Positions 5,800 through 13,875 are shown, counted from the stretch's first letter. The stretch: DNA of 15,633 bases from an uncultured Clostridia bacterium (GCA_947627125.1 CANQUY010000029.1:1-15633), one strand, 5' to 3'. Translations and numbers: made by a program. The notes: generated from the sequence alone by a model not told the origin.

Positions 5800-7968
5800 T
5801 CACAGGTGAAGGACGCGCTCACGGATCTCCTGCGTGCGGCCCTGGTTCCAATACTGCGTTCCGATATAGCCGCAGGTGCGGCGGGCAACATTCATCTTGC
5901 TCTGGTCGCGGTTGCGGCATACGGGGCATTCCCAAATGTACTTGCCGTCCTCTTCCACCGTGACGATCTCCCCGTCGTAGCCGCAGACCTGACAGTAATC
6001 GCTCTTGGTGTTGAGCTCGGCGTACATGATGTTGTCGTAAATGTACTGCATGACGGCAATGACGGCGGGAATATTGTCCTGCATGTTGGGGACTTCCACA
6101 TAGGAGATGGCGCCGCCGGGAGAGAGCTGCTGGAATTCGCTCTCAAACTTCAGTTTCGTGAAGGCGTCGATCTTTTCCGTGACATGGACGTGATAGCTGT
6201 TGGTGATATAATTCTTATCGGTGACGCCGGGAATGACGCCGAACCTCTGTTGCAGGCACTTGGCAAATTTGTATGTCGTGCTCTCGAGCGGTGTACCGTA
6301 CAGCGAGAAATCAATGTTGTGCGCCGCTTTCCACTCCTTGCACTTGTCGTTCATGTGCTGCATGACGGAGAGCGCGAACGGCTTCGCCTCGGGATCGGTG
6401 TGGGACTTGCCCGTCATGTACTTCGTGCATTCGTAGAGCCCCGCATATCCCAACGAGATCGTGGAATAGCCGCCGTACAGGAGTTTATCGATGGTTTCCC
6501 CCTTCTTCAGCCTCGCGAGTGCGCCGTATTGCCAGAGAATGGGCGCGGCGTCGGAAAGCGTGCCCTTCAGCCTGTTGTGGCGGCACATGAGAGCCCTGTG
6601 GCAGAGTTCAAGACGTTCATCGAAGATCTTCCAGAAATTTTCCACATCCCCGCCCGATGAGAGCGCAACGTCCACGAGGTTGATCGTCACAACGCCCTGG
6701 TTGAATCTTCCGTAGTACTTGGGCTGTCCGTTCTCGTCAACATAGGGCGTCAGGAAACTGCGGCAACCCATACAGGTATAGCAGTGCCCCTCGCCGTTTT
6801 TATCGACTTTGAACTCAAGCATCTTCTTTTCGGAGATATAGTCAGGCACCATGCGCTTGGCCGTGCACTTTGCAGCGAGTTCGGTGAGGTGGAAATACCT
6901 GCTCCCCTCGCGCACATTGTCCTCTTCAAGCACATAGATGAGCTTGGGGAATGCAGGCGTGACCCATACCCCCGCCTCGTTCTTGACGCCCTGAATGCGC
7001 TGTTTGAGCGTCTCTTCGATGATCATGGCGAGATCCTCCCGCTCCCTCTCGTTGCGGGCTTCGCCAAGATACATGAATACCGTGACAAACGGGGCCTGTC
7101 CGTTCGTCGTAAGGAGCGTGACGACTTGATACTGGATGGTTTGAATGCCCTTCCGTATCTCCTCGCGCAGCCTCTTTTCGGTGATGCGGTCGATCGTTTC
7201 CTCCATGACGGCGACATCCTTCAGCTCCTCGACGACTTCGCCGCGGATCTTCTGCCTGCTGATATCGACAAAGGGCGCAAGGTGGGTGAGCGAAATGGAC
7301 TGCCCGCCGTATTGGTTGGAGGCGACTTGGGCTATGATCTGCGTGGCAATGTTGCAGGCCGTGGAGAAGGAGTGCGGCTTTTCGATAAAGGTCCCCGAGA
7401 TGACGGTGCCGTTCTGCAGCATGTCCTCAAGGTTGACAAGGTCGCAGTTGTGCATGTGCTGGGCATAATAGTCGGCGTCGTGGAAATGGATGAGCCCCTC
7501 TTCGTGGGCTTCGACGATGTCGCGGGGCAGAAGAAGACGCTTCGTGAGGTCCTTGCTGACTTCCCCCGCCATATAGTCGCGCTGGACGGAGTTGACCGTG
7601 GGGTTCTTGTTGGAATTTTCCTGCTTGACCTCTTCGTTGTTGCACTCGATGAGCGTGAGGATGCGTTCGTCCGTCGTGTTCGACTTCCTGACGAGCGCAC
7701 GGGAATAGCGGTAAGTGATATACTTCCGCGCCACGGCAAATGCCTTTTGGTCCATGATCTGGTTTTCGACAAAGTCCTGTATCTCCTCCACGCTGACGGC
7801 GCGGTTGAGATCCCCCGCGAGCGCGGCGACCTTCTCCGCAATGGCGGAGATCTGCTCTTCGGTGAGGCGGTTATCCTCGCTGACTTCGTTGTTTGCCTTG
7901 CGGATCGCGTTTAAAATCTTTTGAATGTCAAACTTGACTTCTGCACCATTCCTTTTGATGATCTTCAT
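5800..7968 (-). CDS. nrdD: Anaerobic (class III) ribonucleoside-triphosphate reductase
   Basis: A glycyl-radical enzyme that reduces NTPs to dNTPs without oxygen, supplying DNA precursors. Length is 722 aa, normal for the family. An N-terminal ATP-cone (about 3-92) gives allosteric dATP/ATP control. HNCDLVNLEDML carries Cys175 and YTCMGCRSFL carries Cys402, the probable thiyl-radical and active-site cysteines by comparison with the phage T4 enzyme. Near the C-terminus CQVC (Cys659, Cys662) and CPVC (Cys681, Cys684) form the zinc-binding site, followed by RRTCGYIGTQYWNQG with the radical glycine Gly700. ATG 7968 has AAGGA eight bases upstream and a GGAGG a little further away. It forms an operon with nrdG. 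Two NrdR-like boxes and a strong promoter precede it. Confidence 0.97.
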   Translation of the reverse strand: MKIIKRNGAEVKFDIQKILNAIRKANNEVSEDNRLTEEQISAIAEKVAALAGDLNRAVSVEEIQDFVENQIMDQKAFAVARKYITYRYSRALVRKSNTTDERILTLIECNNEEVKQENSNKNPTVNSVQRDYMAGEVSKDLTKRLLLPRDIVEAHEEGLIHFHDADYYAQHMHNCDLVNLEDMLQNGTVISGTFIEKPHSFSTACNIATQIIAQVASNQYGGQSISLTHLAPFVDISRQKIRGEVVEELKDVAVMEETIDRITEKRLREEIRKGIQTIQYQVVTLLTTNGQAPFVTVFMYLGEARNEREREDLAMIIEETLKQRIQGVKNEAGVWVTPAFPKLIYVLEEDNVREGSRYFHLTELAAKCTAKRMVPDYISEKKMLEFKVDKNGEGHCYTCMGCRSFLTPYVDENGQPKYYGRFNQGVVTINLVDVALSSGGDVENFWKIFDERLELCHRALMCRHNRLKGTLSDAAPILWQYGALARLKKGETIDKLLYGGYSTISLGYAGLYECTKYMTGKSHTDPEAKPFALSVMQHMNDKCKEWKAAHNIDFSLYGTPLESTTYKFAKCLQQRFGVIPGVTDKNYITNSYHVHVTEKIDAFTKLKFESEFQQLSPGGAISYVEVPNMQDNIPAVIAVMQYIYDNIMYAELNTKSDYCQVCGYDGEIVTVEEDGKYIWECPVCRNRDQSKMNVARRTCGYIGTQYWNQGRTQEIRERVLHL

Positions 7969-8016
7969 GGTGAATTTCCTTGCCTCCTTCCCTTATCTTT
8001 GCCCAAAAGGGCGAAA

Positions 8017-8040
8017 AAGCGTCCCCCGAAGGGAACGCTT
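8017..8040 (-). terminator. UUCG-capped hairpin at the start of the nrdD leader
   Basis: On the minus strand AAGCGTTCCC, loop TTCG, then GGGGACGCTT make a 10-bp stem (one G-U pair) with the very stable UUCG tetraloop. It is followed by TTTC, so the run of U is short. The hairpin overlaps the predicted +1 (about 8036), downstream of the -10 box, so it is not simply the terminator of the upstream kinase gene. It may be a leader stabiliser or attenuator, or a terminator for readthrough from upstream. A second small stem GCCC-TTTT-GGGC (8001-8012) follows. Confidence 0.55.
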
Positions 8041-8042
8041 CT

Positions 8043-8071
8043 ATGATACACCATATCCTTGAAGAAGTCAA
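8043..8071 (-). promoter_or_regulatory. Promoter of nrdDG
   Basis: On the minus strand TTGACT (8071-8066) and TATCAT (8048-8043) are separated by exactly 17 bp, a near-consensus sigma-A promoter. The predicted start is about 8036, giving a leader of about 68 bases to the ATG. Confidence 0.8.
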
Positions 8072-8079
8072 GTGTTTGG

Positions 8080-8095
8080 ACACAATATTTTGATT
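8080..8095. promoter_or_regulatory. NrdR box, promoter-proximal copy
   Basis: The 16 bases ACACAATATTTTGATT match the NrdR-box consensus acaCwAtATaTwGtgt, as I remember it, at 13 of 16 positions, with the core C-w-A-t-A-T and T-w-G intact. It sits just upstream of the nrdD -35 element. NrdR is an ATP-cone repressor that senses dATP/ATP and represses nrd genes. Confidence 0.7.
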
Positions 8096-8111
8096 AAAAT
8101 TTTCTTAACAA

Positions 8112-8127
8112 CCACTATATCTTGTGG
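8112..8127. promoter_or_regulatory. NrdR box, promoter-distal copy
   Basis: CCACTATATCTTGTGG matches the same consensus at 13 of 16 positions and is itself a near-perfect inverted repeat (ACCAC...GTGGT when extended by one base each side). It starts exactly 32 bp from the first box, three helical turns, the usual spacing of NrdR box pairs. Confidence 0.75.
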
Positions 8128-8203
8128 TTATGCCGAATTTTGTCGTTTTATGCGCATGAAACAAAAGACGCAAATGTTACACAATATTGAATGCGCGAAA
8201 AGC

Positions 8204-9127
8204 TCAAAATTCCGTCACTTTGAGGGTTCTGAAAATTTCCTCATACTTTTCCTTGGTGAAGGAGATCGTGCCGAACGTGGTCACCGCGGCAGTCCCTGCG
8301 GCGACGCCCGCACGGAGGATATCGGGCATCTCCGCCCCCTGCTGCATCATGTTCGCGGCAGCGGCCACCATGGCGTCCCCCGCGCCGACCGTGGAATTCA
8401 CGGCGACGTTGATGCTCTTGCAGTGATAATTTTTTGTGCCGTCTGTGAGGATCGCCCCGTCCCGCCCGAGAGAGAGCAAAACCATCTTTGCGCCGCGGCC
8501 GAGAAGCTCATGGCAACCCGAAAGCATCTCCGTCCTGTTCTTCAACTTTCTGCCGAGTGTGTTTTCGAGCTCTTCGATATTGGGCTTGACAAGATCCACG
8601 CCCGCCTCGAGCGCGGCAAGAAGCCTTTCCCCCTCCGTATCGACGATGCGGATCGATTTGGGATCGACCGAACGGAAGAGATCGCGGTAATAGCTGTCGT
8701 CCACGCCGCGGGGAAGACTTCCCGAAATGACCGTGACGTCGGCAGAGGACGATGAAGATTGGATCATGTGCAGAAGTTCCACGAGCTTTTCGTTCTCCAC
8801 ATTCCCGCCGACATCGTTGATCTCGGTGAGCATGGAACGCTTGTCGATACACTTATAGTTCTCGCGGACCCTGCCGCCGTTCCAGACGAATGTAAAGCGG
8901 ACTCCCTCTCTGTCGAGCGCGTCGATGAACATCTGTCCGTTTTCGTTGTACATAAATCCCGTGGCGAGCGCTTCGCCGCCGAGCCTTGCAACGCCGATGG
9001 CAACGTTGAGCGCCTTGCCCGTAAACGAGAGCGTCTTGCTCTTTACGACGTTGACCTTCCCCACGTTGAGCGAATCGAGTTCGATCGTGACATCCACGCT
9101 CGGACTCATGCAGACCGTTAATATCAT
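8204..9127 (-). CDS. 1-phosphofructokinase-type PfkB-family sugar kinase
   Basis: A ribokinase-fold (PfkB) kinase of 307 aa. Seen: SVDVTIELD in the N-terminal strand, the first signature region TGKALNVAIGVARLGG (36-51), GSLP (136-139), KPNIEEL (181-187) and the anion-hole/catalytic motif TVGAGDA (246-252) with Asp251 as the probable base. The pattern is that of the TIGR03168 group, which includes fructose-1-phosphate kinase (FruK) and tagatose-6-phosphate kinase; I cannot choose between them. The usual G-G-K-G-x-N reads T-G-K-A-L-N here, a small departure. It lies 64 bp downstream of pfkA and is probably cotranscribed; no fructose PTS gene or FruR regulator is in the window. The ATG at 9127 has GGGAG six bases upstream. 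Confidence 0.9.
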   Translation of the reverse strand: MILTVCMSPSVDVTIELDSLNVGKVNVVKSKTLSFTGKALNVAIGVARLGGEALATGFMYNENGQMFIDALDREGVRFTFVWNGGRVRENYKCIDKRSMLTEINDVGGNVENEKLVELLHMIQSSSSSADVTVISGSLPRGVDDSYYRDLFRSVDPKSIRIVDTEGERLLAALEAGVDLVKPNIEELENTLGRKLKNRTEMLSGCHELLGRGAKMVLLSLGRDGAILTDGTKNYHCKSINVAVNSTVGAGDAMVAAAANMMQQGAEMPDILRAGVAAGTAAVTTFGTISFTKEKYEEIFRTLKVTEF

Positions 9128-9191
9128 GTTATCTCCCTTCGCGGCGCCTCCCCCCTATGAAGAACGCCGCATTCCGCCGAAAGCGGAGAAT

Positions 9192-10154
9192 TTACATTGA
9201 GATCATTTGAAGCGTTTCATAGAGTTCGTAATTGAACTTCTTCTTCATGGAAACGGCTTCGATGATGTCCATATCGATGATTTCGTTCTTATGGATGCCG
9301 ACGACGCGGTTGCCGATGCCGTCTTTGAGGAGGCGGACCGCCTTGTTGCCGAACTGCGCCGCAAGCATTCTGTCTGCCATGGAGGGCGAACCGCCGCGCT
9401 GGATATGGCCGATGGTCGTGGGCCGCACGGAGTAGGTCGTGATCTCCTGAAGTTTCTTTGCGAAAGCGTCCGCCGTGACGGCTCCCTCTGCCACGACGAT
9501 GATATTGGAGTGTTTGCCGTTTGCACGGGAACGGTTGATCCGCATGACGATATCCTCGATATCGTAGGCGATCTCGGGCACGACAATGATCTCCGCGCCC
9601 GAAGTGATCCCCGCAAACAGGGCAATGTCCCCGCAATGGCGGCCCATGACCTCCACGACGGAGATGCGTTCATGGGAATTCATCGTATCGCGCAGTTTGT
9701 TGATGACTTCGAGGCAGGTATTGACCGCCGTATCGAAGCCGAGCGTGTAATCGGTATACTCAAGATCGTTATCGATCGTGCCGGGAATGCCGATGGTGGG
9801 AATGCCGTAGTTCTCCGTGAGGCACTTTGCGCCGCGGAAACTTCCGTCGCCGCCGATGACGACAAGGCCCTCGATCCCATGCCTTTCGAGCGTGGCGACC
9901 GCCTGTTTCTGCCCCTCGACCGTGAGCATTTCAAGGCATCTCGCCGTACGGAGCATGGTGCCGCCCCTCTGCACAATGTCAGAAACGGACCGCATTTCCA
10001 TCTGCCTCATGTTATCTTCGATCAGGCCGGCGTAACCGCGTTCGATCCCGTAGACCTCCATCCCGAAATAGATGGCGGTACGGACGACCGCACGGATCGC
10101 CGCATTCATACCCGGGGCGTCGCCGCCGCTTGTCAGTAAACCGATTCTCTTCAT
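9192..10154 (-). CDS. pfkA: ATP-dependent 6-phosphofructokinase
   Basis: Committing step of glycolysis: fructose 6-phosphate plus ATP to fructose 1,6-bisphosphate in the cytoplasm. Length is 320 aa, as in bacterial PfkA. Seen: N-terminal TSGGDAPGMNAAIR (8-21), GGDGS (101-105) with Gly104 marking ATP rather than pyrophosphate use, PGTIDND (124-130) with catalytic Asp128, VMGRHCGD (169-176) for substrate binding and GHIQRGG (249-255). The homotetramer is normally controlled by ADP/PEP. The ATG at 10154 is preceded by GGAGG at five bases. It starts 79 bp after dnaE, behind its own extended -10 promoter, and leads a two-gene unit with the PfkB-family kinase. Confidence 0.97.
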   Translation of the reverse strand: MKRIGLLTSGGDAPGMNAAIRAVVRTAIYFGMEVYGIERGYAGLIEDNMRQMEMRSVSDIVQRGGTMLRTARCLEMLTVEGQKQAVATLERHGIEGLVVIGGDGSFRGAKCLTENYGIPTIGIPGTIDNDLEYTDYTLGFDTAVNTCLEVINKLRDTMNSHERISVVEVMGRHCGDIALFAGITSGAEIIVVPEIAYDIEDIVMRINRSRANGKHSNIIVVAEGAVTADAFAKKLQEITTYSVRPTTIGHIQRGGSPSMADRMLAAQFGNKAVRLLKDGIGNRVVGIHKNEIIDMDIIEAVSMKKKFNYELYETLQMISM

Positions 10155-10176
10155 ATCAACCTCCGTGACCTATTCT

Positions 10177-10186
10177 ATTATAGCAT
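10177..10186 (-). promoter_or_regulatory. Extended -10 promoter of pfkA
   Basis: On the minus strand TGCTATAAT gives a perfect -10 (10182-10177) with the TG extension. No good -35 hexamer lies at 16-18 bp, so the extended -10 probably compensates. The leader would be about 16 bases. Confidence 0.6.
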
Positions 10187-10195
10187 ACACTTTTC

Positions 10196-10225
10196 AAAAA
10201 AGAAAGAGATTTATAAAATTCTTTT
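10196..10225 (-). terminator. Possible A/T-rich terminator after dnaE
   Basis: Shortly after the dnaE stop, the minus strand reads AAAGAATTT, a TAT loop, AAAT, a bulged C, TCTTT, then CTTTTTT. The stem is nine A/T-rich pairs with one bulge and is followed by a real T run. It separates the dnaE operon from the pfkA promoter. Confidence 0.45.
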
Positions 10226-10233
10226 CGCAGTTT

Positions 10234-13200
10234 TCAAACAATTTTAATACAGGTGTCCGGCAGGAACATTCTGATCTCCGCAATGAGCGCCCGCGAGATC
10301 CGCACGCCATACTCATAACGCTTTCCGCCGAAGAGGATCTTTGCCTTTGTGCAGCCCTGATAGCCCTCGAGCGTTTCGATGAGTTCCCCGAATTCTTCCT
10401 CCGAGATCGCACGCGCATCCAGCCAGAGCGTTTCTTCCGTCACGGGCGCCGCCGCGGCCGCGGGCGCAGCATCGTCGGGCTGGAGCGCCTCGAGCGTATC
10501 TACGATGATGACAGGCGCTTTCTCGGCGGGAATATCGATCTTTCCCTTGATGCGGACGACCGTATCGGGCTTGATGATCGTACGGATCTTATCGTAGATC
10601 TTCGGAAAGGCAACGCACTCTACGCTGCCATAGAGGTCCTCCACCGTGATGAACGCCATGATGCCGCCCGACTTGGTACTGATCTTCTTGATGGAGGCGA
10701 TGATGCCCCCCATCGTGACGGGATCCCCCGCCCGCACGAGATTGTACGTCCTGTCGTGCGTTTCCTCGTCCTCCTCAAAGTCGGTGAGCGCGCCCGTGTT
10801 GAAGTTGCAGTCCGTAAACTTGTGCATATACTTTTCAAACGGATGCCCGCTGACGTACACGCCGAGGATGGATTTCTCCTTTGCGAGAAGTTCCTCCTTT
10901 TCCCATTCGGGGATCTTGGGATAGTCTATCTTGGGCGTTTCTTCACGGAGAATATCGCCGAAGAGGGACATTTGCATGCTGTTCTTTTGTTTTTCGAGGG
11001 CCTGTATGCGGTGGATCAGTTCCTCATAGACGGCCTCGTACTGTGCGCGGGGACGGCCGAAACAGTCGAACGCGCCGCCGAGGATCAGCGATTCCACCAT
11101 CTTCTTATTGACAAAGGAGATACAGCGCATGAGGAAATCGGAAAAGTCCGCAAACTCCCCGTTCTTTTTCCTGTCCTCCACAACGCTCTCCATCGCCGCG
11201 ATGCCGACGCCCTTCAAGGCGCAGAGCCCGATGCGGATCCCGTCCCCCTCCACGGCAAAATAGGCCTTGGAGCGGTTGATATCGGGCGGAAGGACGGCGA
11301 TGTTCTTCTCCTTCATGTAGACAATATATTTGGCGATCTCTTCGATCTTGGTGATGCGGTTGTTGAGAACGCCCGCGAGGAATTCCTTGATATAGTATTT
11401 CTTCAGGAAAGCCGTTTGATAAGTGACGACCGCATACGCCGCCGCGTGGGATTTGTTGAACGCGTAGGATGCGAAGCTCTCCATCTGCGCGAAGAGTTCC
11501 GCCGCGACTTCGGGCGGGATCCCGTGCGCCTGACAGCCCGAAATGTTCCCCCCTTTGTCGATATCGCCGTAGATGAATTTCTCCTTCTGCGCCATCAACT
11601 CGTTGAGGTGCTTCTTGGCCATGGCGCGGCGGACGAGGTCTGCCTGTCCGAGGGAATAGCCCGCAAGATTCTGGAAGATCTGCATGACCTGTTCCTGATA
11701 GATGATGACGCCGTACGTCTTTTCGAGAATGGGCTTCAGAAGCGGGGTGAGATATTCGATCTTGTCGGGATTCGCCCTGTTTTTGAGGTAATCGGGAATG
11801 AAATCCATGGGGCCGGGGCGGTAGAGCGAGATCCCCGCGATGAGGTCCTCAAGACAGGTCGGGCGGAGCTGTTTCATGAAGCGTTTCATGCCCCCCTGTT
11901 CAAGCTGGAACACGGCGTCCGTATCTCCCTCCGCAATGAGGTCGTAGGCGCCTTGATCGTCGCAGGCCTGTCCGAACTCGATGTGCACGCCGCAGTCCTC
12001 ATAGATATAGTCGAGCGTCTTTTTGATGTCGGTGAGCGTCGTGAGGGCCAAAAAGTCCATCTTGAGCATGCCGATGGACTCGACTTCCTTCATGTCGAAC
12101 TGCGTCGTGACGTCCTCGCCGTTGCGGGAGAGCGGGACGTTGTCTGCGATCTTTTTTCTGCAGATGACGACGCCCGCCGCATGCATGGAGGTGTTGCGGG
12201 GCATTCCCTCAAGTTTGAGGCCCATGTCGATGACCCGCTTCAAGGTGTCGTCGGAGTCATAGATCTCGATGAATTCGCTGTTTCGCTTGCCCTCGAGCTC
12301 GGCGACCTTCTTTTTTGCTTCGTCGAGCTTGCCCTCGAGATCGGCAAGTTTCATCTTGCCCTCGTCGGAGGTATCTCCCTTTGCCCTCATCTCTTCGAGG
12401 GCGCGTTCCGCATCCGCCGCTTTCCCCTTCCTGCTCTCGATATCGAGCCCGAGAAGCTCGCGGATGGTCGATTTGCCGTCCATGAGTTTGGTGACGCGGT
12501 CGGTATCCGAATAGGGCACGCGCATGACGCGGCCCACGTCCTTGATGACGGCGCGGGAGGCAAGCGTACCGAAAGTGACGATCTGCGCGACGTTTTCGGG
12601 ATGATACCGTCTGCGTACATATTCGATGGTTTCCCCCCTTCTCTCCGTGCAGAAATCGACGTCGAAGTCGGGCATGCTGACGCGGTCGGGATTCAGGAAC
12701 CGCTCAAAGAGCAGGTCATAGCGTAGCGGATCGACGTTTGTAATGCCGATGGCGTAGGCGACGATGCTCCCGACGCCCGACCCTCGCCCGGGGCCGACGG
12801 GAATGTCGTGCAGGCGGGACCAGTTGATATAGTCCCACACGATGAGAAAGTAATCGGCAAATCCCATCTTGATGATGACGGAAAGCTCGTACTCCGCCCT
12901 CTTCTTGATATCCTCGCCGTAGTTGGGATAGCGTTTGGGGAGCCCATCCCACGTCAGCCGCGTGAGATATTCGGGGGAGGGCGTGCCGTCGTCGGCCGTG
13001 TAGAGCGGAATGAGAGATTTATCGTAGACGGGCGAACCGTCCTCCTTGAGGTTGAAGGGGGTGTCCGTATCGGAAACTTTGTTGGCGATCACGCGCGTAT
13101 TGGAGATCGCCTCGGGGAAATCGGGAAAGAGCGCGGCCATTTCATCCCCCGATTTCATGTAGAACTCATGCGTCTGCATCTTCATGCGGGTGGGATCGTC

Positions 13201-13875
13201 GAGGGTGCGCTTGGTCTGGATGCACATCAGAACGTCCTGCATCTCCCAATCCTCTTTCTTGAGGTAGTGAACGTCGTTCGTCGCAACGAGCTGCGCCCCG
13301 ATCTCCCTCGCGATGCGCACGAGGCCCGGCAGGACCTGTTCCTGTTCGGGAATGCCGTGGTTCTGGATCTCGATATAGAAATCCTCTCCGAAGAGGCTCT
13401 GGAGATAGAGAGCAAATTCCTTCGCTTTTTCGTACTCTCCCGCCATGAGAAGCCTCGGAATGCGGCCGGCAAGGCAGGCGGAGAGGCAGATGACCCCCTC
13501 CGTATGTTCCTTTAAAACTTTATAGTCGATACGGGGACGGTAATAATACCCGTCCACAAAGGCGAGCGAATCGAGCTGGACGAGGTTGATATATCCCGTC
13601 TTGTTCTTCGCAAGGAGAATGAGATGGTCGGCCCTCGATTCGGTGTGCTGTTTATAGTCGTCCACCGCATAGAATTCACAGCCGATGATCGCCTTGATCT
13701 TGTTCTTTTTGCATTTTTCGGCAAATTTCAGGGAACAGTACATATTGCCGTGGTCGGTGACGGCGACGGTATCGATCCCGTTCTCCTTGCAGTGGCGGAC
13801 AAGTTCGTCCACCTTCACTGCCCCGTCGAGCAGGCTGTATTCCGTATGTAGATGAAGGTGTACAAAGTCGGTCAC
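10234..13875 (-). CDS. dnaE: DNA polymerase III subunit alpha (DnaE1 type)
   Basis: Replicative DNA polymerase, C-family, 1213 aa. An N-terminal PHP domain (about 4-270) begins FVHLHLHTEYSLLDG. The polymerase core holds GPGRGSGVGS (361-370), the catalytic PDFDVDF (Asp403, Asp405) and the third Asp607 in KMDFLALTTL. An internal clamp-binding motif QMSLF is at 968-972. The OB-fold domain (about 1053-1130) is followed by an Ala-rich linker and a short C-terminal domain. A charged Lys/Glu/Ala-rich helical segment (about 481-535) interrupts the core where relatives have only about a dozen residues. The start is GTG 13875 with AAGGAG seven bases upstream, and it overlaps the whiA stop as GTGA. This is the DnaE lineage, not PolC: there is no embedded DEDD exonuclease domain. 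Confidence 0.97.
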   Translation of the reverse strand: MTDFVHLHLHTEYSLLDGAVKVDELVRHCKENGIDTVAVTDHGNMYCSLKFAEKCKKNKIKAIIGCEFYAVDDYKQHTESRADHLILLAKNKTGYINLVQLDSLAFVDGYYYRPRIDYKVLKEHTEGVICLSACLAGRIPRLLMAGEYEKAKEFALYLQSLFGEDFYIEIQNHGIPEQEQVLPGLVRIAREIGAQLVATNDVHYLKKEDWEMQDVLMCIQTKRTLDDPTRMKMQTHEFYMKSGDEMAALFPDFPEAISNTRVIANKVSDTDTPFNLKEDGSPVYDKSLIPLYTADDGTPSPEYLTRLTWDGLPKRYPNYGEDIKKRAEYELSVIIKMGFADYFLIVWDYINWSRLHDIPVGPGRGSGVGSIVAYAIGITNVDPLRYDLLFERFLNPDRVSMPDFDVDFCTERRGETIEYVRRRYHPENVAQIVTFGTLASRAVIKDVGRVMRVPYSDTDRVTKLMDGKSTIRELLGLDIESRKGKAADAERALEEMRAKGDTSDEGKMKLADLEGKLDEAKKKVAELEGKRNSEFIEIYDSDDTLKRVIDMGLKLEGMPRNTSMHAAGVVICRKKIADNVPLSRNGEDVTTQFDMKEVESIGMLKMDFLALTTLTDIKKTLDYIYEDCGVHIEFGQACDDQGAYDLIAEGDTDAVFQLEQGGMKRFMKQLRPTCLEDLIAGISLYRPGPMDFIPDYLKNRANPDKIEYLTPLLKPILEKTYGVIIYQEQVMQIFQNLAGYSLGQADLVRRAMAKKHLNELMAQKEKFIYGDIDKGGNISGCQAHGIPPEVAAELFAQMESFASYAFNKSHAAAYAVVTYQTAFLKKYYIKEFLAGVLNNRITKIEEIAKYIVYMKEKNIAVLPPDINRSKAYFAVEGDGIRIGLCALKGVGIAAMESVVEDRKKNGEFADFSDFLMRCISFVNKKMVESLILGGAFDCFGRPRAQYEAVYEELIHRIQALEKQKNSMQMSLFGDILREETPKIDYPKIPEWEKEELLAKEKSILGVYVSGHPFEKYMHKFTDCNFNTGALTDFEEDEETHDRTYNLVRAGDPVTMGGIIASIKKISTKSGGIMAFITVEDLYGSVECVAFPKIYDKIRTIIKPDTVVRIKGKIDIPAEKAPVIIVDTLEALQPDDAAPAAAAAPVTEETLWLDARAISEEEFGELIETLEGYQGCTKAKILFGGKRYEYGVRISRALIAEIRMFLPDTCIKIV
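12271..12438 (-). other. Coiled-coil-like insertion inside the DnaE polymerase core
   Basis: Residues about 480-535 of DnaE. The segment is dominated by Lys, Glu, Ala, Arg and Asp with Leu/Met/Ala at heptad-like intervals (for example KMKLADLEGKLDEAKKKVA), predicting a long helix pair around a Gly-Asp-Thr-Ser turn at 500-503. It lies between the KLMDG region and EIYDSDD, both conserved in other DnaE proteins. The frame is open throughout, so it is coding. Confidence 0.7.

Noticed and set aside
5787..5891. N-terminal extension of NrdG to 5891
   Set aside because: The extra 35 residues overlap nrdD, are Arg/Ala/Ser-rich and do not belong to the family. The ATG at 5786 gives the canonical NrdG N-terminus.
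8128..8203. Small gene or RNA between the kinase stop and the NrdR boxes
   Set aside because: No frame with a start and ribosome binding site and no stable hairpin were seen; only the palindrome ATGCGCAT and the NrdR-like half-site stand out.
9128..9191. Terminator or promoter between pfkA and the PfkB-family kinase
   Set aside because: A short stem (TCCGC/GCGGA) is present but has no T run, and no -10/-35 pair is visible, so the two genes are taken as cotranscribed.
10072..12726. 884-codon open frame on the plus strand
   Set aside because: It lies antisense to dnaE and pfkA, whose motifs are unambiguous. Its residue mix (rich in Asp, Arg, Leu, Val, with no recognisable domain) is what the reverse frame of G+C-rich genes produces.
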